Below are positions 1-6,535 of a stretch of 11,144 bases of DNA, piece by piece. The DNA comes from Blastocladiella britannica. Lineage: Eukaryota; Blastocladiomycota; Blastocladiomycetes; Blastocladiales; Blastocladiaceae. The DNA is taken from the NCBI GenBank assembly GCA_025349905.2, contig MU625131.1:1-11144 (forward strand). Reading direction: 5' to 3'. The notes below the pieces were generated by a model. The model saw only the letters and a program-made list of their open reading frames with translations. It was not told where the DNA came from and ran no database searches. Numbering within the stretch: position 1 is the first letter of the stretch; each line of letters begins with the position of its first letter. A program made the position numbers and the translations under genes.

Positions 1-67
1 TTTTTTGTGCATTTCCCCACCTCCCCCGATACATCAAATCAAAAAGAATACATAAAGATTATTTATT
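1..67 (-). terminator. 3' flank and likely poly(A) region of the hydrolase gene
   Basis: On the minus strand the hydrolase stop codon is followed at once by an AT-rich stretch that contains AATAAA (minus strand, 67-62) and an overlapping AATAAT. This fits a cleavage and polyadenylation signal with a very short 3' UTR. The rest, up to the window edge, is a mixed T/C-rich tract with no credible reading frame. It is the only gene here with a canonical AATAAA next to its stop. Confidence 0.5.
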
Positions 68-1459
68 TTACGGCCCATGCGCATGCCAGTACTCGCGAGC
101 AAACGAGTGGAACTTGGCATCGTAACCCGTGTGCACCGCCTCCAGCGACCCGAATTGGGAACTCACGTCCACGGCCTCCAACACGCTTCCAGCACCCCAT
201 GGCCGCTCGATCAACGACTGCTCCAAGAGCGTGTGCATTTGGCGGTCCACGAAAGCCGTGGCAGCGGCTGCAGGGTTCAATCCCGGAGGCGGCGGCGGGT
301 CCAGCCCGATATGGCCGATCGCCGAGTCGCCCATGGCCAAGACCCGGAACAGTACAGCGAGCACTGCGTCGCGCCGCGTCCAGTACACGTACGTCCCCAA
401 GCGCGCCAGCGGAACCGTGTGATCCGGGTGGAACGGGTTGTTTTGGGGGCCGATCTCGATCGCAGCGGGATCCGGGTCGCCCCAGTCCGCGAGCGACTCG
501 GGCCGCTCAGGCATGCCGCCAGTCTGTGGGACCGCCATGATCCCTTGCATAAAGCCATTGGTCATGGCCGGCGCACACAAGTGCACGGTATCCGGTCGAT
601 CCTTGGTGTGCATCATGGCCAGCGCATGGCACAAGTGCCGGCACCCGAGCGAGTGCGCGACAACGCGCACATGGTCGCACTCGCGCCGCAGCGCCGCCAA
701 CGACTCGGCCAACCGGGGGGCTTCCGCGTCCGCGGCCGCCGACGCTGTCCGGTACTGCCACGCCAGCTTGCCCAAGTTCAGCGTCGTGTCGACCGCCAGC
801 GATCCCAGGACTCCCGCCGGGGTCAGCATTTTGGTGGCGGCCAGTGCACGGGCAGCGACTGTGCCGAACGTGGCCACGGGCACTGGGAGTGTCAGCGGGT
901 GCAACAGCGCACCGGAAGCCCAGCTGTACCCGTACGACAGCCCGTCCCAGTTATGTGTTGGCGAGAGCGCCAGCAAATGGTGCGACTGCAGCCATGCGTC
1001 AAAGTTGGACGGCGACTCGCCCTGCTGCAGGAACCCTTTGATGTACACGGTCGCCTCGCGGTGGCTGGACCGCGGTAACCGCGTCAGCAGTTGCATGCGC
1101 TGCAGTGGGACCAGCAGGTCGGGCGATGCGATCGTGTAGGGTGGGGCAGGGGCGTGCGGCAACGGCTCTATTGGCAGCTGGGGTGCCTCTGGCGATGCTG
1201 GCGATCCGAGCCTGGCAGCGGCAGTCGCGACGGTGCTGGCGACCGCGGTCGCGGCTTGGGCGGTCGCGGCCGAGACTGACGCGGCCGTGGCCGACGCGTG
1301 TGCGGCGGCGTGGGCGGCCGCGTGGGCGGCGGTGCGTGTGGCCAAATCCGACGCTTGCACTGCGGTCCTGGTCGCTAGCTCGGTGGCCTGCGTCGCCGAC
1401 TGCACGGCCAGCCGGGACGCGGCGGCCACGGCGTCTGCGATGCGTTTTCCGCTGTTCAT
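68..1459 (-). CDS. Alpha/beta-hydrolase (lipase-like) with N-terminal 11-mer repeat helix
   Basis: Intronless gene of 463 residues. The open frame runs further upstream, but the first ATG is at 1459-1457 (protein starts MNSGKRIAD), so I start there. Residues 14-84 are Ala/Thr-rich, with three clear 11-residue repeats (14-24, 25-35, 36-46), a pattern that makes a long amphipathic helix in lipid-binding proteins. Residues about 137-390 look like an alpha/beta-hydrolase: a KGFLQQGESPSNF segment near 141, a nucleophile elbow VVAHSLG with Ser270, a candidate acid Asp364 (YWTRRDAVL) and a candidate base His383 (IGHIGLD). The elbow begins with Ala rather than Gly of the usual GxSxG. The fold resembles DUF726/TMCO4-type and related bacterial hydrolases; substrate and location are unknown. 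A lipid or ester substrate at a membrane or lipid droplet is inference. It is divergent from the Lcp5-like gene and shares a 110-nt promoter with it. Confidence 0.75.
   Translation of the reverse strand: MNSGKRIADAVAAASRLAVQSATQATELATRTAVQASDLATRTAAHAAAHAAAHASATAASVSAATAQAATAVASTVATAAARLGSPASPEAPQLPIEPLPHAPAPPYTIASPDLLVPLQRMQLLTRLPRSSHREATVYIKGFLQQGESPSNFDAWLQSHHLLALSPTHNWDGLSYGYSWASGALLHPLTLPVPVATFGTVAARALAATKMLTPAGVLGSLAVDTTLNLGKLAWQYRTASAAADAEAPRLAESLAALRRECDHVRVVAHSLGCRHLCHALAMMHTKDRPDTVHLCAPAMTNGFMQGIMAVPQTGGMPERPESLADWGDPDPAAIEIGPQNNPFHPDHTVPLARLGTYVYWTRRDAVLAVLFRVLAMGDSAIGHIGLDPPPPPGLNPAAAATAFVDRQMHTLLEQSLIERPWGAGSVLEAVDVSSQFGSLEAVHTGYDAKFHSFAREYWHAHGP
1208..1420 (-). repeat. Ala/Thr-rich 11-residue protein repeats in the hydrolase N-terminus
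   Basis: Three successive 11-residue units can be aligned by eye: ASRLAVQSATQ, ATELATRTAVQ and ASDLATRTAAH. Degenerate Ala-rich units follow. Each unit starts with Ala, has Leu at position 4 and ends in Gln or His. An 11-residue period matches the 11/3 amphipathic helix of perilipins, synucleins and apolipoproteins; function here is inferred only from that periodicity. Confidence 0.6.
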
Positions 1460-1569
1460 GTTTATGCGAAAGAGCGCCACCAACGCCCGTCGTGACTTTG
1501 ATCAAATTTTGGGCAATTCCGACGCGGAACCCCGGGATTCCCATTTCTCAGAAACCGTATAAACGACAG
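1460..1569. promoter_or_regulatory. Divergent promoter between hydrolase and Lcp5-like gene
   Basis: This 110-nt gap separates two divergent start codons, so it must hold both promoters. TATAAA lies at 1558-1563 on the plus strand, ending 6 nt before the Lcp5-like ATG. On the minus strand an ATAAAC hexamer directly abuts the hydrolase ATG. Neither motif is far enough upstream to act as a classical TATA box with a start site before the ATG, so they may mark the transcription start itself. I see no other gene here. Confidence 0.5.
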
Positions 1570-2876
1570 ATGGCAGAACAGCAGCAGCAGCAGCAGCAGC
1601 AGCAGCTCATCCAGATCCTCAGGGACGTGCAGGCCGCCGCGTCCAATGTCCGCACCGCGATCCCTGGCGTCGAGTCCAAGATCGCACCCACGTCCAGCGG
1701 CCTGTCATTGCTGGAAGTCAAGAACCGTATGCACTCTCAAATCACGAAATCACCTTGGAAACTAGAAAAAGAAAAAAAAAAAAAAAAACGATGCACAGAC
1801 TGCCTCGTGTCGTATCTGACGGCGCTCGTCCACCTGCTGGCCGCCAAACTCAATGGCCAGGACCCATCGTCGTGGGCATCCCTCGACACGCTGATTGAGG
1901 CCCGCGTACTGCTGGAAAAGATCAAGCCCATGGAGGTGAAGCTCAAGTACCGCATCGACAAGCTGCTCAAGCAGGTGGATGTCGCCGGATCCAAGGCCGC
2001 GTCCGAGCATGGTACGCCTTCTCCCTCCTTTATCCGCGTCATGCACTGTAACGGACGGCGCGCATGACAATGACAGACGCGCTCTCGTTCAAGCCCAACG
2101 TGGCCAACCTTGCCGCGACCGCCGCTGCTGACGCGGATGATGACGACGCCGAGAACGACGAGGACGACGAGGACGAGTTTTCCATCAACCCAATGGACCC
2201 GGCCGGCCGCAGCAAAGCCGGCGCCGCGACCGCGATCTACCGCCCGCCACGCATTTCCGCCACGCCCTACCAGGACGGTGCCACGACGTCGCGTCGTGCC
2301 GCCAAGCTGGCCGCCACGGCGTCACGGTCCCGTCTTTTGCGCGAGCTCGAGGACGAGCTGGGCGATGCGCCCGAGTCGCGGTCCGCCACGCTCACCGACG
2401 CGTCGGCGCGCACCGAGGAAATCGACGCGCACTTTGCCGAGCGCGCGCGGTACGAGGAGGACAATTTCCTGCGCGTCAACTACACCAAGCAGGACAAGAA
2501 GCTGCGCAAGCAGCGCGACCGCGTGGCCAACATGGGCGACGAGATGCGCGGGCTCATGGCCGACTTTGAGGACGAGGAGGCCAAACCGGCGAAGCCGCGG
2601 GGGCCGCCCGGAGCCAAGAAGCGGGTGCGCAATGACGACGCGGCAGAGTCCGGGCGCAACCATGTCGACGAGATGCTGGGCTTCTTGGAGAACAAGCGCG
2701 CCAAGCGGAAGAAGACGGCGCTGTACGACGGCGGCGGCAACGACGACGGACCGCTGACGGACGGGAGCGGCGCGCTCAGTGCCGAGTTCCAAAAGGCGCG
2801 CAAGTCGGCCGGCAAGAAGCTGCGGGGAGAGGCCAACAAGGACATGCGGAGGGCACAGCGGGCCCAGTTTGAATGA
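1570..2876 (+). CDS. LCP5: Lcp5/neuroguidin-like Sas10/C1D family nucleolar protein
   Basis: Three exons: 1570-1726, 1799-2011, 2077-2876; 389 residues. Family members are part of the U3 snoRNP/small-subunit processome and act in 18S rRNA maturation in the nucleolus. A nine-Gln run follows the start. Residues about 44-117 are the Sas10/C1D domain: GLSLLEVKN, then LVSYLTALVHLL, then ARVLLEKIKPMEVKLKYRID, typical of the family. A linker with LSFKPNVANL (126-135) leads to an Asp/Glu-rich stretch (about 141-158), a YRPPRI motif (about 178-183), LLRELEDELGDAPE (about 210-223), RYEEDNFLRVNYTKQ and a Lys/Arg-rich tail that probably serves for nucleolar import and RNA binding. Splicing at both introns restores the family consensus and keeps frame (phases 1 and 1). 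The gene lies 27 nt upstream of the Atp23 gene on the same strand. Exon coordinates rest on the family motifs, not on transcript data. Confidence 0.92.
1579..1605 (+). repeat. (CAG)9 trinucleotide run coding polyGln
   Basis: Nine consecutive CAG codons follow Met-Ala-Glu at the start of the Lcp5-like protein, giving a pure nine-Gln tract. A pure repeat without interruptions suggests recent or ongoing length change. Confidence 0.9.
1727..1798 (+). other. Intron 1 of the Lcp5-like gene (72 nt)
   Basis: Donor GTATGC and acceptor GCACAG. Splicing joins VKN to HCLVSYL and so restores the first helices of the Sas10/C1D domain. It carries a long A run (1772-1788) close to the acceptor, where animals would have pyrimidines. 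The length is a multiple of three and there is no in-frame stop, so retention would insert 24 residues, including a Lys run, instead of ending the protein. Confidence 0.88.
2012..2076 (+). other. Intron 2 of the Lcp5-like gene (65 nt)
   Basis: Donor GTACGC, acceptor TGACAG, with a TGTAAC branch-like element in between. Splicing joins SEH to DALSFKPN, the segment expected next in this family. Unspliced, the frame ends at the TGA around 2065-2067. Confidence 0.88.
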
Positions 2877-2903
2877 CGACTCTCTTATTCTCTTTCCACA
2901 CCC
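2877..2903 (+). other. 27-nt gap between the Lcp5-like and Atp23 genes
   Basis: Only 27 pyrimidine-rich nucleotides separate the upstream stop from the downstream start on the same strand. No AATAAA and no TATA-like motif are visible. The 3' end of one transcript and the 5' end of the other must therefore overlap coding sequence, or the two are co-transcribed. Confidence 0.6.
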
Positions 2904-2921
2904 ATGATGATGATGATGATG
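2904..2921 (+). repeat. (ATG)6 repeat at the Atp23 start
   Basis: Six in-frame ATG codons in a row form the start of the Atp23 gene. Any of them could initiate. The reading frame is the same, so slippage in this repeat changes only the Met count. Confidence 0.95.
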
Positions 2922-3907
2922 GACAACGACCGAGATTCCACTTTTAGACGCGTCGCGGCCGTGTTTCGTCGCTGGACTGACCATGGCGACGCGTGTGCTC
3001 CAGTTCGCCACCTGTCGATCGTCGAGCCCTCGTCTGCTGGAACGCCAGCAGCACCCGCTCCTGCTCCCGCGAACTTGATTTTGCCGCAGTCCGACCGCAA
3101 TCCCTTGCTGGAGCAGGCGCGAAACAAGCAGTGCAACATGTGGAAAACGGAGTTGCTGGCTACCGACCCCAAAATCCAGCGGCTCATGGACGCGCTCGCG
3201 GCCCACGGGTGTGCATTTGACCCCGAGAAGCACATTCGGTGCATGCCGTGCTCGCCCGTCGCTTCAGGCGGTTTTGGCGCTGAATTTGGGGCATGTCCTT
3301 TTGGTTTGGACTGGACTTGGTCTGGCTTTGGCAAAGTTAACGCCAAAGAAAACGACAGATCTTGCTGTGCCAGAACCAAATATTTCGCAAGGAGCACATG
3401 CGAGAGACTTTGATTCACGAGCTTGTACATGCGTATGACCATTGGTGCGTGTGATTTTTTTTTTATGCATGTGTTGAAATCTGGACTTGACTGTTTTTTT
3501 TTTTTTGTTCTTGGCAGCGTGTTCAAATACCGGTGGACCGACTGCAAACACTTTGCGTGCACGGAGGTCCGTGCTGCCAATGTGAGGTATGTTGCTCACT
3601 TGATCCTACCATGACTGAGATCTCAAGAAATGAATGATGGAAACAGCGGCGACTGCCAATTCTCGCGCGAGCTTGAGCGAGGTAACTTTGCCGTCATTGG
3701 CGGCCAAATGGTACGTCCTCGACTTTTCGTGCAGCTGGATCTCATTGACCCCAAACCACATTGAAAATCAAAAAGCAGTGCGTAAAGAGGCGAGCAATCC
3801 TCGCCACCAAACACAACCCCCTGTGCAAGGACCAAGCCGAGGCCGCAGTCAATGCCGTGTTTGACTCTTGCTACGGAGATCGCCAGCCGTTTGACAATGC
3901 CGAGTAG
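2904..3907 (+). CDS. ATP23: Atp23 mitochondrial inner-membrane metalloprotease
   Basis: Five exons: 2904-3290, 3359-3444, 3518-3586, 3647-3710, 3776-3907; 245 residues. Atp23 faces the intermembrane space, where in yeast it processes the ATP synthase subunit Atp6 precursor and helps assemble the F0 sector. The spliced protein has the family pattern in order: CNMW..DPKIQRLMDALAAHGC (78-103), Cys pair CMPC (113/116), GGFGAEFG-ILLCQN (122-135), the zinc-protease motif HELVH at 149-153 followed by AYDHC, WTDCKHFACTEVRAAN (164-179), SGDC (181-184), CVKRRA and a C-terminal NPLCK..VFDSCYGDRQPFD. All expected metal ligands and most Cys are present. It starts with six consecutive Met codons; the next in-frame Met falls inside the conserved domain, so the start must be in the 2904-2921 cluster. 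An Arg-rich N-terminal stretch may help import. Confidence 0.95.
3291..3358 (+). other. GC-AG intron 1 of Atp23 (68 nt)
   Basis: The Atp23 consensus requires GGFGAEFG to join directly to ILLCQN. The only junction that does this in frame with a normal intron length uses donor GCATGT and acceptor CGACAG. No GT donor in the right phase gives an intron longer than about 23 nt. A GTTAAC element lies near the acceptor as a possible branch site. Confidence 0.82.
3445..3517 (+). other. Intron 2 of Atp23 (73 nt)
   Basis: Donor GTGCGT, acceptor TTGGCAG, phase 2. It contains two T runs, the second just before the acceptor, and a TTGAC branch-like element at about 3487-3491. Splicing joins HAYDH-C to VFKYRWTDC as in the family. 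Confidence 0.92.
3587..3646 (+). other. Intron 3 of Atp23 (60 nt)
   Basis: Donor GTATGT, acceptor AAACAG, phase 2. Splicing creates the Ser of ANVSGDC. An ATGACTGA element could hold the branch point. Retention would meet a TGA stop in frame. Confidence 0.92.
3711..3775 (+). other. Intron 4 of Atp23 (65 nt) with tandem acceptor
   Basis: Donor GTACGT. The 3' end reads AAGCAG, a NAGNAG tandem acceptor at 3773-3778. Using the first AG keeps a Gln before CVKRRA and matches the usual spacing from the conserved Phe to that Cys. Using the second AG drops one Gln and stays in frame. ATTGAC upstream is a plausible branch site. Confidence 0.85.
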
Positions 3908-3921
3908 AAAATATCGTATTA
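3908..3921. other. 14-nt convergent gap between the Atp23 and unknown-gene stops
   Basis: The two genes converge with 14 AT-rich nucleotides between their stop codons. The AT-rich patch continues to about 3940 inside the last codons of the minus-strand gene. Poly(A) sites of each transcript probably lie within the other gene's coding sequence, so the mRNAs would overlap antisense. Confidence 0.7.
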
Positions 3922-6452
3922 TTAATATTCAATACACCTTCGCTTCGATCCGTCCCGAGCGACGGTGGTGGCAGCAGCGTCAATGGCGGCAGTGGCCAGA
4001 GGATGTTGCTGGCGGTGCAGGTGCGGCCCGTGCAGATTCGCAAACGAGCCAGCGGCGCTCTTGGACAGCCATGCACCGCCGCCACCGCCGCCGCCGCCGT
4101 TGCGGACATACCCCGGGCCACGGCGTGGGCCGTCCAGTTGCGCCAAGTACACGGACGGCCGCGGCGCAACCCCTACATGCACCAGCCGAGTATCCAGCTC
4201 CATTGTAAGCCGAGTCACGCTATCGACCAGCGATTGCTCGTCGATGCCCATCATTCCTGGATGCGGTGCGGGCATGGCCGTCGCGGCCAACGGCAGTGGC
4301 TGTGATGGGGGCATTTGAGCATCTAGCCCAAGCGGTTTGTTGGATGACGACGCGGACAGGCCAGTGGGACCCGCTGGGGTTGGGCTACGCGACAATGAAG
4401 AGGCGGGCACAGCGGGACGCGAGATCTTTCTGAGAATCCTGGTTTCGAGCTGCTGCCGCTGTGGCGGTTCTGCAGCGCCCCGTTGATTCCCGCGCAGCGG
4501 CCGAGCAGATGCTACGCGCGCTGGAGATCGTGCCGATGCTGTTGCTAGGGTCGGAGGAGTCGGCGCGACCGGCTCTACGAGCGACGCCGACATGTCTTGC
4601 AGTACAAGCGGCTGAACGATGGCGGTCGTGAATCGAGGTTTTGGTTGCAGCGCAGAAATTGGCCGACGAGCTGGCTTGCTGTTGTTTCCATCGAGCAGAC
4701 CTGCAGATTTATCATAAGTTTTTATTGGCGGACGCGATCAAGAAAAAAAAAGACGGTACCAGGCATGGAGGAGGATTTGCGCCGAACCGTCGCCGATTGG
4801 GCCCGACTCGCCGGATGGATGGATTGCGCAAAGGAAGTACCCAAAGTCGCGAAATCGGTCGACTTGACCCGAAGGGACGCATTCAATGCGGCCTCAGGTG
4901 ACAAGAACGGCGACTGGTTTTGCTGGCCACCCTTGTCGTTCTGATTCGCAGCACTTGCGGCGGCGGCGGCGGCAGCGCTCGAGGGCCGAGGAAGCGGCAA
5001 CGGGACAGTTGGCGGTTTCCGGACATCAGCTTGCTGCTGCTGCTCTGGGTCCGTCCAGCTGTTGGAAGTGTCGTCCGCACACGATACTTGCAGAGACACG
5101 GGCGAGGCGGCTGTTTTTGGACGAGAAAAGAGGCGGCGTGCACTATTCCGTCCATGGCTGCTCCCCAGCTCCTTTTTGGGCGACGGGGCGCCTTTTCGCG
5201 ACGTGTCGGTGCCCCGGCGACGGTGCGGAAATGGAAGTAAGAGCCTGGGCGCCTCTTGTCGCGAGGTTGGGATGGGGCTGTGGATGGAGAGGGGGCCGCG
5301 GGGAGCCTGCAACGAGAGCACGCGCGACGCCTTGAGCTTCAGATTCGACTCGAGCAGCGCGAGCGCTTGCGCCGAAATGAGATTGGTGCTGGAGGACCCA
5401 CCGGCCCTGGGGTCGCTATCGCCACCGCTGTCGCGCGACTGCCATGAAATATCGATGCGGTCGCGGTCTGGGCTCGGCGTCTGAGCACGCGAACCCGCGT
5501 GCTGATAGGCGCGCCCGGCTCGTCCACGTCCATGACGAGAACCTGTTCTGCGATCGTCGTCATCGTCGTCCGAGAAATCCACTGTGGATGGGTACTTGGG
5601 CGGGGTCAGCGAAGCGTGGATGCGGGGCATGGCCAAAGGCGCTTGTGCTTGTGCAGCAGCAGCAGCTGCTGCTGCTGTTGTATGCAGAGGCTCGTGCACA
5701 GGAGCGTGCGGACGCCGTGCTGACGAGGAGCTCGTTTCCGAGAGCATCGCATGCGGGATTGGTGCGGACGGTAAAGGGGACGGCTCTCTCATTTCTCCAT
5801 CCGCAGGGGCGCTGAGCGGTGCATGTGATGGCGACTGGACGGGAAACGAGACGGGCAGTGATCCGGGAAACAGCTCCTGGTCGTGCGTCTCCACCGCGGA
5901 CCCGCTCACGACGCGGGCACCTCGGATTGGATCCCAGCTCCCGCGATCTGTGCCGCTGACTTGTTAAAAGCGAGTCCAATGAAAAAAAAAAGCACCAGGC
6001 GTACATCGCAGTTTGCTCGGCGAGCTGTGCGGTCGCTGCTTTTGGATCATCGGCCCAAACAAAGACTCGCCGCCATTCAACCGAACTGGGTGGAGATCCG
6101 GAATGTGGGCAGATAGCGGGCTAGGTGGGCGCCGCGGACCATGGATCTGCGCCGAGCTCGGACGCGATCGCTCCACGATCCGTGCATAGTGCTGTTTTCG
6201 CTCCTCGAGCGCAAGGTGGCGCTGCTCGCACTGTGCCTGCTCCCACGCGTGCTGGCGGTTCTGCATTGCCTGACATCGGCGGTTGGTCGCGTGGGCCATC
6301 GACCGCTGAGATATGAGGCCCGACATGGCGGCGGCCGTCGTCGCTGTGGGCAGCTGGAGCGCGTCCAAGTCCAGATCCGGGCGGCGAAACGAGTCGTCGG
6401 ATTCCATCGAGGCGCATTCCTCATCGTGATTGTTTTCGTTATGTGGATCCAT
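3922..6452 (-). CDS. Unknown 804-residue, mostly disordered protein
   Basis: Three exons on the minus strand: 6452-6005, 5947-4760, 4700-3922. I do not recognise the protein. The first ATG of the frame (6452) gives an acidic N-terminus (MDPHNENN). Residues about 55-95 form a charged, Gln/Glu/Arg-rich helix that could be a coiled coil (QNRQHAWEQAQCEQRHLALE). The long middle is Ser/Pro/Arg-rich and disordered, with poly-Ala, poly-Asp (SDDDDDD), poly-Gln and Ala-rich tracts. Near the C-terminus a better-ordered helical segment (DEQSLVDSVTRLTMELDTRL) is followed by an eight-Gly run and a basic end (SKRRCIEY). The three open frames join only through the two introns described, each with a proper donor, acceptor and matching phase 1, which supports one gene. 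A scaffold or nuclear protein is possible, but nothing here shows it. Confidence 0.78.
4701..4759 (-). other. Intron 2 of the unknown 804-residue gene (59 nt)
   Basis: On the minus strand: donor GTACCG at 4759, a T run right after it, acceptor TCTGCAG ending at 4701. Phase 1 joins SSSMP-G to LLDGNNSKP and keeps frame into the long 3' exon. Retention reaches a stop after about 10 codons. Confidence 0.85.
5654..5677. repeat. (CAG)4(CTG)4 perfect 24-nt palindrome
   Basis: Four CAG units run directly into four CTG units, so the 24 nt equal their own reverse complement and can fold into a hairpin or cruciform. On the coding (minus) strand it encodes poly-Ala, with codons changing from GCA to GCT at the centre. 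Confidence 0.9.
5948..6004 (-). other. Intron 1 of the unknown 804-residue gene (57 nt)
   Basis: On the minus strand: donor GTACGC at 6004, a T run about 12 nt in, a TTTTAAC branch-like element and acceptor GGCACAG ending at 5948. Phase 1 joins SKLR-Y to RGSWDP. A nearer AG (ending at 5956) would break the frame, so the distal AG is chosen. Confidence 0.8.
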
Positions 6453-6535
6453 TCCAGTATATATATCTATGCTTAAAATGAGGAGTTATTTTTGAAAGTA
6501 GGGAAACTTGAATTTGGGAAATTGGCAATTGCTGA
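6453..6535 (-). promoter_or_regulatory. 83-nt gap: exonuclease B 3' end and promoter of the unknown gene
   Basis: AT-rich gap between two head-to-tail minus-strand genes. A TATATATAT run (6458-6466) lies 5-13 nt upstream of the downstream ATG. No AATAAA is visible; an AAAATAAC near the middle is the nearest thing to a poly(A) signal for the upstream gene. Confidence 0.5.

Noticed and set aside
77..1078. 333-codon plus-strand frame opposite the hydrolase
   Set aside because: Arg/Gln/Val-rich antisense translation with no motif; the hydrolase elbow and triad fix the minus strand as coding.
1460..1483. Upstream extension of the hydrolase start to 1483
   Set aside because: The codon at 1483 is TTG, not ATG. 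Eukaryotic initiation favours the ATG at 1459.
2322..3233. 303-codon minus-strand frame over the Lcp5-like and Atp23 genes
   Set aside because: It spans the boundary of two well-identified plus-strand genes and has no domain of its own.
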